Shown piece by piece: positions 1 through 12,930 of a DNA stretch of 64,000 nt; the first letter of the stretch is position 1; every line of letters starts with the position of its first letter. The notes under the pieces were generated by a model. The model was not told where the DNA came from. It was given only the letters and a program-made list of their open reading frames with translations, and did not search any database. This stretch comes from Cyclospora cayetanensis (taxonomy: Eukaryota; Apicomplexa; Conoidasida; Eucoccidiorida; Eimeriidae): contig NW_020312750.1 of the NCBI RefSeq assembly GCF_002999335.1, positions 62,001 to 126,000 on the forward strand, in the 5' to 3' direction. Both the position numbers and the translations under genes were made by a program.

Positions 1-399
1 GCAACCAGCTGACTATCTAGCTAGGGAGCTTGCTAGGTATGGTGGGCCTTTACCAGCTAACTGAGCAGCATTACACTTCTCTAGAGCCCGCCCAGCAAGC
101 GCTCTGAAATTTTTCGCGGAAGCGGAGACAGCGGGCGTAACGGAGAGTGGAGAGGAGCTGGCGGCTCTCTGGTGTGGAACTGGTCAGGCATATTTTGCAG
201 GAGGCGGGGTCCTAGCAATGAAGCACCACGGACTGAGATGCGAGCAAACGTATCACTGGCGGTGCGGCCTTGTTGCTAGCGGCTTTTCCCGACAATAACG
301 CCCGTTGAGAGCTTATTCCGTTTAAGGACTCTTACAAAGATGCTTCTTAGGTCTCCCAGCAGTCGTCAGCAGAAGTGCACCACAGCCACTTGGCTGCAT

Positions 400-3300
400 C
401 TACGTCCGAGGCAGAAACTGAAGAGAGACTGCTGCTGCTGCTCTCTGCGCTGCTGCTACAGGATTTGTCGTCGCCATCTGGCCCCGAAATCTGCTCTGTG
501 TATCGTTCCGCTGAATCTGCGGCGACAGAGCACACACAACCACTCCGTCCTCCCGCATCCTCACGGAAGCACATGCAGCAGCAGCAGCAGCCTGTACAGC
601 TGCTTCTAAAGGCTGAAGCAGCAGCAGCAACAGCGGCACCGCCTCACAGCTTGACACACCCTGCTTCTTCCTCGACCTGCGACTTGCGCCTTTCATAGAG
701 AGCCTGCGAATACAAGCGCTGCCACACCACTCCTACGCTGCATGTCCACCTTCCTCAGACATGCCGTGTGCTGCAATCGCTACTCCTGAGGCCAGCCCAC
801 GCCAGGTAGAGAAGTCGGAAAAAAAACTCAGCAGCAGCCGAGCGGAGCATCAGACGAATCCATACCGCGCAAACAACTTGGACAAGACTTTGTACAATGG
901 CGGCGTCTCCTGCTGCTGCACGGGCAGCGTTTGGTGCTGCTGACTCTTCGAAGCCTCCACACTCTCCCTCTGAGTCGGGGGAGCAGCTTCCTCATCATCA
1001 ACTCGCTCTGCAGCCTGTTCTGCAGTCTGTGCTGCTGCTGAAGCCGCCTGGGAAGGCTGCATAACCCGTGCAGCATAAGCTCCTACGGAGGCAGCAAGTG
1101 CTGTAACGACATCGTCAGTTTCCCTGCGAACGGGTGCTGCTCTCGAATCGTGCAAGTTCAAGGCTTCTTCCTTCGATTCTTCAGTGCTCCAATCCTCCCT
1201 CTGCGAACTCCGGCCTGCCGCTGCTCCAGATTCTGCTACCGCGCAAGAGGAGATTCGCCGAGCGCCTCTTTGACTCTGCTCGACAGACGTTTCAAGGGCT
1301 GCGAAACCATGTGACGCAGTCAGCGCAGTGTGTGCTGGCTCTGCTGCTGCTCCTGCACCAGCAGCAGTGAATTCTGGGAATGCATCCGATGGCGCTGCTG
1401 CCGCAGTTGGCTGCCTCAGGCGCAGCCTTCGCAAGACCGCCAAAAACGCAGAACACGACGCCTCATCTTCTTCAGTGTCAGCCCCTCCGGAAACCTCCGC
1501 ACCACATGCAGCTGCATCCGCTGCCGTTGCATCCGTGGAAAAAACTGACGGCGAAGTCGCCGTCCAAAGAAGGCCTGCCCAGCCCTTCACAGGTCCAGTG
1601 CGCCACTCCCCTGCGCGCACACTCTCTTACCTCGAGCTGCCGAGATGCAGCCCTTCCCCACCCCTCCAGAGGCTTTCTATCTCCGTTAACCTCTGCTCTA
1701 CCCCTTGCCTTTCTCGGGCGCATAAAGAAGGCCCCCCCCACGAAGACTGCATCAAGATTCCACGCAGCAGAGGCATGACAAGGATACCAGCAGCAACCCC
1801 CAACCTGCGACTTGCCCCTCCCTTTCCCAGCTCCGAGAGCCGCTGCTTCGTCTGGCTGTGCCCATGCAGCCGGATCCTTCTGCTGCTCGCGCTGCCGCTG
1901 CAGCAGCTCCTGCTGCTCGAGCAGGGCATGCATGAGCAGCAGGTGTGGCTGGAAGCTCGCGGGACTGCCGGCAGCAGCAGCCGCTGCAGCCGCTGCTGCA
2001 TCTGCTGCTGCCGTGGAGGATCCTGCTCCTACTGCTGCTGCAGTTGCTGCTGCACCGAGGAGAGCCACCAAAGGAACGCCAGGGGTCCGGTAATATAAGC
2101 CGATAGACGATCCCAGGAAGTCTGAGCACCCCACAGCCAGTGCCCCAACACTGCGCGCTTGCCGCCTCTCTTTGAAGCCTCCAAACAAAAGACAGCGGAT
2201 GCAAAGGATGCACGTCAGCCTTTGCCTGCACAAGATCCAGCGAGCGCGTGAGCTCCCAGACATCTAGCCCCGTAAATCGAACGGCCTAGTCCTCCCCCCT
2301 CCACAGCGTAGTGTTTTTACCAAGCGGATGGACAGACACTCACCGCAAAGCGCAGCGGCAGCCCGCAGTTCGCGACCGCTGAACGTTATGCCTTGCACCG
2401 GGGGTAATCGGGGATCTTCACATACAACACACACACACAGATATACACAGACACACATGCCACACCACATACACACACAGACACACAAGGCATAGGACAC
2501 AGATACTCACAAACAACGCACTACTCAGGTGCAGTAAGTCCAGCTTTCACGGGCAAGATCGTGCCTCGCACTCGAGCTAAGCGCTGTCTATCCCGCAAAG
2601 GCATGTTGCCTGCTGCGGAGTTGGGCTATCCAGAGAAACGCAGCACTGCTGCCTTATGGAACACGTGCTTTAATACCAATAACCATTGCATCAAAAACAT
2701 TCTGGTGCAGAACAACTTCGCTTCCGAAACCGCCAGATTCTGTCGTCGAGTCACTAGCCTCTCCTGAGCTCCCCATCAGCTGCAGCAGGAGAAACAAGTC
2801 CATGCATGCAGCAGTCGACTTGGCATCACTGCAAGTGGCCATGCATGCAGCAACGCGTGCGGAAGCAGCCGTAAGGACCCGCAGACAAGCCGACACAACG
2901 CTCTTCCCGCCATTGCGTCCTCTCAAGAGAACTTCAACCACGTAAACTGCGAAAGGCTTCGCCCTCAAAACTCTCGCTATCCTGTGTCAACGGCGAACCA
3001 TGCACTTACGATGACGGCTTTATCAGGCTGCAGCCTGTGCGAGAGCTGCAGGTCCTCAAAAGGAAACAGGAAATCCTCGAGACTTCGCAGCATGGAAGAC
3101 GAAAAGGTGCTCAACGAGTGGCGGCGAAACCAGCGTAATCGACAAGGAAACGTCCATGATCCTCGCTGCATGCACCCCTCACAGGAGGCAGGACGGCATT
3201 TTTTTTGAAGGACTTCCCAACGGTGCAAAAATACGCCGCATGCTGCGATACGCGCACGAGAGTTCTTAGTCGAGGAGAAGCAGCAGCGGCAGGGGTCGTC

Positions 3301-3540
3301 AAGAGAGAGAGCAACGAGAAGCCTGCACTGGCCGGAGGCAGCCAGAATGAAGGCACGCGTGCAGCGAGGCAGTGCTCGCTTACGGAAGCAGCAATAACAG
3401 CAGAGCTGTGAACTCCGCATCTTGAATAGAAGAGATCTATTCGAAGAGAGGCTTCCCCTCCAGCCAGAACTATTCGATCGGCTCGCAGTAGGCGTGAGCC
3501 TCCAGCTCCTGGACCCAAACCCTGATCCGCAAGCCACAAA
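400..3540 (-). CDS. Probable multi-exon Ala/Gln-rich protein, function unknown
   Basis: I do not recognise this gene. Coding character is strong in several minus-strand stretches. A likely last exon (400-703, stop at 400) joins in phase to an exon at 866-1544 (acceptor CAG at 704-706; donor GT at 864-865). The next exon upstream probably ends at 1816 with a GC donor (GCAAGT) and runs back to at most 2263. It encodes long Ala runs followed by a Gln/Leu-rich helix containing LLEQQELLQRQREQQ. A short exon ending with a GTGAGT donor lies near 2341-2395. Two further coding-like blocks lie at 2654-2968 and 2977-3537, the latter ending in a GTAAGT donor. No domain, signal peptide or catalytic motif was identified. 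The exon chain between 1816 and 2968 is unresolved, and the region could hold two genes. Confidence 0.45.
2421..2495. repeat. (CA)n-rich microsatellite
   Basis: An imperfect run of CA dinucleotides interrupted by GA and TA. It lies between coding-like blocks of the minus-strand gene, presumably in an intron. Confidence 0.7.
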
Positions 3541-3631
3541 CTGTGCAGGGGGCAGTGAGTGAGTGAGGAGGGGAAAGGGGGGTGAAGAGAAGCTTGCAGG
3601 ATGTTCCTCCAGAGAGATTAGAGGCCTGCTT

Positions 3632-4120
3632 CTATGGCTGCGCGTGCGTATTTGGGGAGAGCAGAGACACCCGATGGGAAGGTGTTTGACGCTGCCCTAC
3701 GGCGCGGGAGGGCTTGAGAGGAGGGGAGGGAAGGGGCACGTATATCGCGGTGTACTGCTGTACCTTTGTGAGAACCTTCCACAAATGCTTAATCGGCAAG
3801 GTTACACAATATGGGTGTGCTGCTTCTCCGCACTGTCCTTCCGCTTCTGCTTCCTGCCGTCGTGGCTGGTGCTGCAGGGTCTTGATCCTGAAATCTCGGA
3901 AAAAGCTGCTACAAAATGCCACATGGAGCCAAGCGGTTTGCGCCTCGCTAGCTGCATCGAGATGCAGCGAAGCACCCAAAACTGATAGTCTTAGTTCAAC
4001 TCCTACTGTCCTCAGGGCAAACAGACACCGGCGAAGCACCAGGGCCTGGCCGTAGGTCAGGTCGGCTTCGAATGCAGATTCGGAGGGAAGCTCGGGGGCC
4101 CCTAATGGGGGCCCCTCCAT
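3632..4120 (-). CDS. Coding-like exon, possible 5' exon of the Ala/Gln-rich gene
   Basis: This minus-strand reading frame opens with an ATG at 4120 and encodes MEGPPLGAPELPSESAFEAD followed by a Leu/Ala-rich segment that looks like real protein. It lies directly upstream, in the same orientation, of the coding blocks at 0.4-3.5 kb, so it may be their first exon. The true 3' end is probably a splice donor inside the frame (candidates around 3825-3875), not the stop at 3632. No known domain is visible. Confidence 0.35.
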   Translation of the reverse strand: MEGPPLGAPELPSESAFEADLTYGQALVLRRCLFALRTVGVELRLSVLGASLHLDAASEAQTAWLHVAFCSSFFRDFRIKTLQHQPRRQEAEAEGQCGEAAHPYCVTLPIKHLWKVLTKVQQYTAIYVPLPSPPLKPSRAVGQRQTPSHRVSLLSPNTHAQP

Positions 4121-5223
4121 GACTCAAGATGAAGCAGAATGGAAATTAGGTCATCACCAATCGGCAGGAGCCTTTGGAAAGGCTGAAATCGGCTGTGGCG
4201 TGCCGCACTGCACTGGCCGCTACGCGGTAGCCGAGGTGTTGGAACTCGTTTGGGTCGGTGCAGAACAGGAATATTAGCAACAACGTGGAAGGAAAGGAGA
4301 AAGGGTTCAAGAAAGACTGATTGCGCTGGAAGGAAACGATGTGAAAGAGGAAGGGGGAAGCGGGGAGAGCCTTCAGGGCCCCCAGGTGGATACCATGTCA
4401 CGCCTGTGAAGGTCCCCGCTTAAGCCGTAATCGGGCGAAGAGTTGAACTCATTAAGGTGATGTCGATAGTTTTTTGTCAAAAAACCGAGCAATTAGGGCC
4501 AGGCAAGGCATTCCACGTGCGGATTCGAGTGTCGTAGGCGGGGTGAGAACACCTTGTGTGCACCGCACCGCAGACGACCCGCCAATGGAGGCCTCTGTTT
4601 TCTCTTAATAACACCGGTTAAAAGGAGCGCACGGGTTCTCACTTAAATTATAGGGTTCTGTTTGTTCTGATCGTGCCCCGCCATGTCCGTCAGCATTTTT
4701 GCGAGCGCGGTGACCCTTGGTTCAGGCTACGAGGTCTCATCGCCTCCTTAGCGCACTATTTATGCAGATGCCCGTGTTTTCGCTTTGAAATGTCAGTTTC
4801 CAAAACCTAAGGATCCACTCTAACGGGCTGCCTCGCTCCTCCCTTTCCTCCCAAGTTTTCGTAGCCCTCGCACTTCACAAGGTCCAAACTGCGGCGGTGC
4901 CGCAGAAGCCACGAAGAAAAGAGTGAAAAGTGACAGCTACAGAGAAAAAAATCAACGACCATGGGACTAGGGAGCCTGCGCCGGCGGCATTCGCCCCTAA
5001 GCAGAGGGAAACTTTCGTCCGATAGCGTGGAAACCGAAAAGCGTGCAAGTGTGCCATGAAGGGAAGAACGGATAGTGGCTAGCAATCAAAGTGCACAGAG
5101 TTGCACGGAAGAAAGGGAAGTCGAGGGGCACCCTTTCTCTTTTGCTTTACCGACCTCGCCGTCCTTCATGCGCATCGGTGCCCCCATCTAATTGACGGAG
5201 CATCGAACTCCACGCTCACAGAA
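4121..5223. other. Intergenic region, no gene seen
   Basis: This gap lies between the possible 5' exon at 3632-4120 and the 3' end of the UMP-CMP kinase gene, both on the minus strand. Frames here are short and show no family resemblance. It should contain the promoter of the upstream gene and the 3' UTR of the kinase, but I see no diagnostic element. Confidence 0.4.
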
Positions 5224-7160
5224 TCAACACGCTGTGACTTTGCTTGCGTCTTGTTCAGTGCTCGTCGCGATCGGTTCAAATGCGGCCTTCACATCTTCCC
5301 ACACCCTTGGAATGGGCTGGTTTGCGTTGATCGTGACTGCACAGTTGGTGGCAGCAAAGAGAGAAACGATGGGCATAGTGCTCTCCCTGAATGTAGAGAA
5401 TCTCTTCCTGAGAGATTCTACGTTATCGTCGGTCCGGCCGCTAGTGGCACCCCTCTTCAGTATTCTGCGAATCATTTCCTCTTCATCGCACTCGAAAAAG
5501 AGCACGAGGCGTGGAATAATGCCAAAGGCACTGGGGTGTACTGTGAGCTGTTGTCCTAGCTCCCCTAGCGTGAGGTCTGGCACTGCCTTGTTCCTATCTG
5601 CTGGGGGGACCGATGAGAGCGAATCATGCCCTAATTTTTGCAGAACCGACTGGCACTGCTCTACCAGAGGAGCCTCGGCAGAAAACTCTGTTGCAATGCG
5701 CGACAACTCCGAGGGAAGGTTCTCCGAGCTGGTCATCTGCGCAGCATATCCCAGATAACACTCCGCAGGTATCTACAATCCATAAAGCATCTAGCGGAAA
5801 AACGGTTGCCATAGGGCCTCCTAAGAGGCGGGGGGAGGGGAGGGTCGAAATTCAGGGAATGTGTTTTACTGATAGCCATCCTGCGAGGTTGTCGGTGTTC
5901 CGGGGAAATCCATCGATAAGAAACGTCCCATTGAAACCGGCAAGGAGCATCTTTCTCAGCAAGAGAGTCAGCGTTATGCGCACCGGTACAATGCGCCCTT
6001 CAACACCAACCACAAAGAGGGGCAAGAAGAATTCGGGAATGGGAGTCTGTCCCTTGTTGCCCCAGAGAATGAATGAGGAAGAAACACACATAGAAAGAGT
6101 CGCGACTTTTCTAGTGGCTTTATGAGCAGGTGCCGGCCAGCTGCTCGTACAGCTGTATTGAGAGGATTCCCAGAGAAGCCCCGCAGACAGACTTCCTAGA
6201 ATTGCATATGGCGAAGGGAAAAATGCAAGGCATTACTAAATCACTGAGCGCACTTACGTGCAAAACCACAGAGCCATAAACACAGAGGAGAAGAGCTTCC
6301 ATGTATCCATGCCAAAGTCCAAGATGCAACAAGCGTGAGGTATGAGTTGTGTTACGCATTCTCACCGTTGCGGATGCAGTCGTCAATCAGTTTGCTGTAT
6401 GGGCTATTGGGGTTCGCTTGCTCCTCCCGCAGACAGTCCCCTGCAAACAAACCGTGAAACCTACTTTAAATTTCCACATTTCATCCTGTACCGCAAACTG
6501 CAGAACCCTCCAGCCCTTAAGTCTGTTCCCCACGCATGAAATATTTGTCACCCTGCGCCAAGAATCCAAGTTCGCTCCCGAACTCGAAGCAGACGAGTAA
6601 GATCCCTAAACTTCAAAGGTCTTCGTACCCGCAGAGATGTGGGGGATGGAGAATTCTTGCGCAAGCAGCTGACACTGCGTGCCTTTCCCGGCACCAGGTC
6701 CTCCTAGTACAAAAACCTGAGATAAAAAGAACTGGCGAAATAATGCAATGAGGGCCTTAGGAGTGGAGGTTGGAAGGACGGCGTTGTGCATCAGAGATCT
6801 CCTCACCGTCTGTGGCTTATCCATCTTGGCCTGAAGCGGATTTCTTCGTTGGGATGAACGCAAAAATGCTGTGGCTGATGCTGAGGCGGCTGCTGCTGCT
6901 GCTGTTCCTGCTCGTGCTTGTGCTGCAACTGCGCCTGTGGAAGCGGGCTTAAAGAATCTGAGGGCCGTTGGCACTATAGGCATAGGGAGGAAAAGAGGTG
7001 TATGGAGTGCCGGTGCAGCAGTTGCCGCCTGCAGCTTCTTCACAAGCAAGCTGTCGATGCACCGCAAATGGAAGGACAGCAGTAACAGCGGCAGCAGCTG
7101 CTGCCGCAGCCCGTAACTGGCTTTTTTTCTGGTGCTCTGCGAGCTCCAGAGTCCCCGCAT
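5224..7160 (-). CDS. UMP-CMP kinase (nucleoside monophosphate kinase), five exons
   Basis: It transfers phosphate from ATP to UMP, CMP or dCMP. Minus-strand exons, all phase-consistent, are 7160-6807, 6716-6629, 6440-6366, 5997-5870 and 5736-5224. They give 385 aa. Exon 2 opens with [15 protein letters not shown] (P-loop). Exons 2 and 3 join as [11 protein letters not shown], where the Arg belongs to the NMP-binding segment. Exon 4 carries [10 protein letters not shown], and exon 5 carries VLFFEC and the LID segment SGRTDDN. The match to eukaryotic UMP-CMP kinases is close and favours that subfamily over adenylate kinase. Two oddities: about 112 residues precede the Met at 6824 (MDKPQT, the usual start position), with a hydrophobic Leu-rich stretch and Ala-rich tract; and about 60 extra residues lie between DNLAGW and VLFFEC. 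The start could be 7160 or 6824. The long form may be targeted to an organelle, which is inference. Confidence 0.9.
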
Positions 7161-8043
7161 TCAGCGAAGACACAAAGTGAGCGTTTCTTGGGTGTGTCGC
7201 CTCGGGTTCGCTTATGGCACTTCCACGGGCAGCGTATCGGGTAAGCCTGGCTCGATAAATCACGAGGATACCTACCATAATCTATGACGAACACATAATC
7301 CCTGTTAGTTTCAAAAGGAGAACGGCGCAAACTGGCAAAACTGATTCTCGCCCTTGGGGCTGTTCCTCTGAGGTCCCAGCCTCGTCCGTCAGAAGCTGCT
7401 ACCCGAAACCTGGTATTTTTAGTTCCGTGAGAGTTTCTTATCTTCTACGCCGCTATTTAATGTAATAATCGCCTTGTTTTGTCTTCATGTGGCGAACTAC
7501 GGGCACGTTGATTATTGTTACTGGCTGCTTGCTCCAGACGCTCCTCGCACCTGGCCCCCTACACCCTTGCTTTGCCCCTTACTGGAAAAAGATGAACTGT
7601 GGGGCTTCTTCCTGCTTGAGCCTCATACAGAGCAGTGTAGCGACAAACAAGTTTCCCAAGGCGAAGACAGGCTAGTGAAGTCACCACGAGCCACCCAGCT
7701 CGCATCCAACGTCTCCAAACGAAGGCCTAGCAAGGATGAGAAACAGGGACAAAAACAACAAAATATCCAGAAGCATTGCCAGCAAGCTGCTGGTACGATT
7801 CATATAGGCATGCGCTTCACTAAAGACTCGAGCCGGGTTTAAAACTCCCGGCTTTCTCCAGGTCCCTCGATGGAGTCCGCTGCTCCTTTTAAATCTTGTT
7901 TAAAGGTTCAAGGAACCCAAGAGGGGGTACCATACTAAAGATTTGGCTTGGCCCTAGTAGCGCGCACCGTCAAGCTAGAGCTTGGTCACCGGCAAACCAA
8001 GGAGCTCCTCGCAGCGAATGGGAAAGTGAATGCAAATTCGATA
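7161..8043. other. Upstream region of UMP-CMP kinase, no gene seen
   Basis: A plus-strand frame at 7474-7842 has no family resemblance and is probably chance. The kinase promoter should lie here; no motif is obvious. Confidence 0.4.
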
Positions 8044-8160
8044 TTATAAAGCTCTACCTAGGGTCTCCACAGAGAGACAGCACTTCGAAATTGGATAGCA
8101 ACTGATCAGATTTATTAAGTGATTTCGGTGGGAATCCCGCTTTTCCCTATCTGCACCCCG

Positions 8161-8343
8161 TTAGACCTTCCCACATGAGGGGAGATGGACATGTAGGGCG
8201 CGCGTTGCTGCGTCCTCAAAGCACCCCAGGGGTGGACAGCTAGTTTCACACAGCATCTGTTGCGCACATGCACAACAGTGCGTCTTCTTGTATCGAGCTA
8301 GTGCTACTTTGCAATGAATATGATATACGAAGAGCCGAACCAA
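8161..8343 (-). repeat. Dispersed repeat, LTR/3'-tail copy 1
   Basis: This block resembles 43929-44111 (same strand), seen most easily in the parallel short frames starting MVRLFV and MVWLFV, both with a KKT motif at the same place. A partial third copy lies around 25105-25260. It sits about 120 bp from the putative LTR motif in RE1 and RE2. Confidence 0.6.
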
Positions 8344-9739
8344 TTAGTCAGAACATTACTGTTTCACAACTAAATAGAACTACTGTACAGAACGCCTCTT
8401 AGTGTAGCTTAGCCTGCTACATCTTCCCCTGCCCATCTCAGAACATACGCCTTCGTGTTTCCTCCCTGGCCGTGGAGACCGATTGAGTGGGGGACAGCGG
8501 AGAAGTTCCCGCCCCAGGGCCACTCTACAGCAAGGCACAAACGCGAAGCAGGGTGCAACACGAGGAAAGCAAATGTGTTCTTCAGACACAGGTGTATTCA
8601 GAGGATAGGAAGACATACACACTAGCCAACAATAAAGGTAGGACCAAACCAACATGATCGCGGCGGCGCGATGCCTGGCGCAATGGCTCGCTGTCGTCGG
8701 AGCGCTTGAATGCGTGAACTTCCTGATACGAACCGATAGAGAAGTAAAATGCGCACATGAAATCATCAAATACGCTACCTCAGCAATGGTTTTTGACTCT
8801 GTGCCTCAGAACGATTTCTGCATGCAAATAGAGGTGATGGAAGCATCCGATTCGACTTCAAATCCCCCCAAAGGGCACAAGAAAGAATGAAGAGACCCTA
8901 CACCTGGGAGTGCGTGCCCATAAATCTGATGGTAGAGAAAGCCTGACAATAATCACGAACGTTTCAAGCAACGTCCATAGCTGAAGGTAGCTGCTTTAGG
9001 CAGAGAATGTGCTGTAGAATGACAAGTACCAAGAAACGCGAGGAATACCTTCCGTGGCAACTGGCGTTGCCAAGCATACACAGCCACCAGTCTCCCCTCA
9101 GCCAACAGGGCCAAAATTTGCCTCTCCGTCAACAACTGTGGTCGGGCAGCCAGTTTTCATGAAGCGTCCCACGTAGATTGCCCTTGGTGCTAAGTAGTCG
9201 TACAATCCAGCACTTTTATTTCTCCTTGTGGATTCTCCCCCTCCACACAGGTTACCTGCCTTGGCGGCACAGTCCCATAATATTTGAGAGTTCCGCGAAT
9301 TCTTCAGGAAGCCAATATTGATACCTCTTTGACACATGCAGCTTCTGGGGAAGTTGTCGAGTTGAGAAGGACCATTGATTCGTCAGAACACCGCAATCGA
9401 CGTTGGGTGCCTGGCCGCGAACGTCTTTGTCTGCTCGCCTGATGCGCTCGTGATGCCTGTCAATCTCTCAACCAAATCTCCAGGCTCGAAAACATGTCCG
9501 GCTGTGGCGTATCATAATTTCGTGCCTGTGTCTATTGAGCTGAACACGTGCATTTGTGTGCACTAACAACCTGGGGTCTAAATACCTCCGCGGTTAATGG
9601 AGTCTTCTGGTCCCAGAACACCAGGTTCAGGACCAGATCGTAGAGGAGCTCTTCAGTGAAGCCACGAATACGGGAGAGCAAAGGGTAGACGAGTGTACTG
9701 TTGCACTATAAACTCACGTACACAAGGATGAATGTCAAG

Positions 9740-10086
9740 CTAAGCAGTTGGATTTTTTGTGAGCATAGAGTAGCACCTACTACAGTGGAGTAGAGTTGGT
9801 GCGCTCAGCTTGTCCACCTGCCTCAGGAGAGCAATGATGAACTTCGGAATTCTATCCGTAGTTATATACCCCTGGGATATTCGTGATGCTTTCAGCAATT
9901 GGCAAGGGCTGATAGAGCTGTCTCCTGCGCTGTCACAAAGCAAGGGCTAGGGATGAAATGGGCATATGTTACGTATCTGTCAACGACGATGTAGAAGACG
10001 TCCTTGCCCCTGACCTCAAGCAGTTCCACAATAAGACTTAGAGTCATATCAGTCCAAATCCTTTCAGAAGCCGGAAGGCTTTGCAA
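9740..10086 (-). pseudogene. Integrase core fragment of RE1
   Basis: The frame starting at 10086 contains a WTD start of the integrase core followed by VRGKDVFYIVVDRY and AHFIP, the typical first catalytic-Asp block of Ty3/gypsy integrases. In a shifted frame further along (about 9850), TDRIPKF corresponds to the family SDRDPKF block. Stops and frameshifts separate the pieces. Confidence 0.75.
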
Positions 10087-11022
10087 AAGCTCACGTTAAA
10101 AGAGTGTAGCGGCTTTATCGGCTTGAGCATCTTGGCATAATAATGCATAGTCTCTTCCCGCGGGATACATCCCTGGGCACCAGAATGACCGTGCGAGCTG
10201 TTTCACTGTAGTGTAATCTGGAATTCTCCGTAGAGTTTACTGACTGTGGCCCCTGTGGGCACCAGACTGCGGCCTAGGTGGATACTGCGGGAGTTTTCAC
10301 GCCCCAACACGACGCATAGAGTTCCTTTTCCCACGGTGAATACCGCACGGTTCGGTAAAGTGATGAGAATAACAAGCAAAGATTCGGTGTCTCGTGGAGC
10401 TCGTAGCCTGTTGGAAGACCATTGAAAGACTCTACATCACCAGCATTGGCTTTGGGAAGGAAAGAGCTACCATACTCGGCAGCGCAAATACCAAGGGATT
10501 TACAAGCCGGCCGGCATCCGTCCTTGCTGCGACGTCAGCTTCCTCTGTCCATGTCACAAACCGTGTTTTCTATAGTAAAGCAAGCAAAGAAGCGAAAAAA
10601 AACCACGCAATCAAATTCAGGTAATACGATACAAGCCCATAGAATTCTGCAAAGTCCGTGTGGGTCCATAAGCGAAAAGAGCCCACGCCTTGACTCCAAT
10701 ATTTCTGGATCTGGAGCAATCCATGCAGCCGAGAAACGGAATCACAGAAACAAAGCTTGTCTTATGAAGAGCAACTACTCACGTCTTCTTACATATTACT
10801 GCGTGTTCTGCAGCAGCTGAAGTGCACGTTGTAGGTGCTGTAGGTGTTCATTCGTGAAATAAGATATCTTTTAAATGCACAGCCACCCTCTGTTTCTTGA
10901 TAGGAGCGTTAAACGCGTGATTTAGTTGTCGTCACAATTTAGCTGTGGCATTAGAGTCAAACGTCATGCAGATACACTTGAGATTGCAGCTGCGAATGTA
11001 GATCGTCACTTCGTGCCCGTAA

Positions 11023-11313
11023 CTAGGGTGAATGGGGGTTTTGTGGAAAAGCGTCTGCTGAGTCAGATGACGACCAGACTATTGTTCCGTTTAGTTTGTC
11101 AAGCCGTTCATGAACACGAGGCCTCACAAGCTGCTGACTTAGTACCTTGTTTAGGACCTTAGAACACATGCGCCACTGTCCTTCCAGGCACCGACACCGG
11201 ATTATGCCTAATGGCTTTGGTCGATTCTTAAGCATTGCCTTTTCCGTGACAATACTCAGTAGCCAGTCAAAAATGTACTTTATACTGTGAGGACTTAAAG
11301 TCGTGTGTACCAC
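11023..11313 (-). pseudogene. Reverse transcriptase fragment of RE1
   Basis: The minus-strand frame contains WRMC, then LNKV, then VRPRVHERLDKLNG and a Ser-Ser-Ser-Asp segment. This parallels the gypsy RT block in which a Trp-Arg-Met-Cys motif is followed by LNK, PLP-ID-LLD-L and the first active-site region. The YxDD block was not found, which fits a decayed copy. Confidence 0.65.
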
Positions 11314-12930
11314 TGCTTGGAGCAGGTTCAGGGTACTACCTTAATACGCTGTACTGGACGACCAGCGGGTGGCCAGCCTGTTGATAGCGCAACAACATCT
11401 AGCACATCCATGAATTCCACCTTGATACGTCCCCATTCCTGCTGCTCCAATGGCAAAAGCTCGATCGAAATCCTTGATACAGAGCAAGTTTAAAAGTCGC
11501 CAAAGCGACACGCATGCTCAAATCCGCCCTCTCTTACTGTGCTGTCGACTCGACCGCATAGAGACCCTGCCTCTCCTTGTTGAGGCACGGACTCAACCCC
11601 ATTCATTATACACTAAATACAAGCTACTGAAGAAACTATGACATGCTGGCTCCTAGCGCTTCTTGGTAAGCTAAAGCCCATGGCGCACAGCTGTGGCCGC
11701 ATGCGCGCCTCTCGTTGGTTTAGCCATCACCCACTTAGGATTACATTGTGTACAATAGTTCAGCATGAGAGCCACAAGCCACAATCATAGGACCCGATCT
11801 AGAATTGAGGTGCCAACATGCTACCTGAGCCTGACAAATTCTTGCATTGTACATCTCGCCACCAAGCAGGAGTTGTGGGGACTGCGCTAAAGAGTGAACG
11901 GGCAGGCTACACTCCTGCGCCGTCTCCTCGGATAATCGGCCCCATTTACATCCAGTGTCGGTAACGCTAGCAAATCTTTACCATCAATGTACTTTTGTCT
12001 GAGCAAAGAATCGATCCGTAGTGGGCTTCCAGCAGGGGCTTAATCCGCTGTGGTCCCATTACTGCGCGGCATTCTGTGTGTGGGACTTCTAGTTTCCAGG
12101 ATACATGCTCTCTTATCCCCAGTATCCTTTCCCCTATTTCGTTGCTCAAGCTCTCTGGCTTTGTGTATGAGCTTGTAGTTCCGAATTGTGTGACTTCAAT
12201 TTCTACAATTGAGGGGGAAAATCTGTTGTTCGGTTGTTGGGAGCTGCGTAGGAGCACTGGTACCCTCCAGCGCTTGTTTCTCGTCTGCCTTATCCTGTAG
12301 ACCTGGTGCGGCCAGCATAGCCCCGACGTCCATGGGCTCTAGATTCAAGTGTGGCTCTTCACTCTATGCCAAAGATCTACACTGTACGTTTACATACTTT
12401 TGAAACCTCGAGTATTACACCAATTGTGGAAACCTCACCGCCGGTTGTTTAGTCACGAATTCGCTGTCCTCCCTGCGACCATTCAAAGTGACACTTTGAG
12501 TGGACCTTAGATAACCCACTGATAAAACGACGATTCGCGGTGGAACCTTTGCAAACGAGTCGTCTAAATTCTTTTGCATACCAGTCGATTGATAGTCTTG
12601 CCCGTTTACGTTTTCTCAGTTAGCCAAGTTTGCTGTTGCGCTTGCCTCGGCACAAAATTAAGATTCCGTGTCTGTTTGAAAGCACGATGTATAGTAGTTC
12701 CTTCTGGCAGACAACTTCCTCTGCATGATTAGAGCCACCACTATAGTGCCTCTCCCTCCAATAAACATACGATAAGGAACAATTGTTTCTTTTTATCTGC
12801 GGGGCACAAAGCTAGGTACATCTCCAACGGGCCGATAACATTCTCGAGAACTTGCCCATCCCTGCAACCTTTACACTTTCTGGCTAGCCTGACATCTCAC
12901 TGACGCATCCTCAAATATTGGATCTGCTGA

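Noticed and set aside
2264..2500. Cys/Val-rich minus-strand frame
   Set aside because: Most of it is translation of a (CA)n microsatellite; only the short part ending at the GTGAGT donor looks coding.
7474..7842. 122-aa plus-strand frame upstream of UMP-CMP kinase
   Set aside because: It has no family similarity and no splice support, and it lies in the expected promoter region of the kinase gene.
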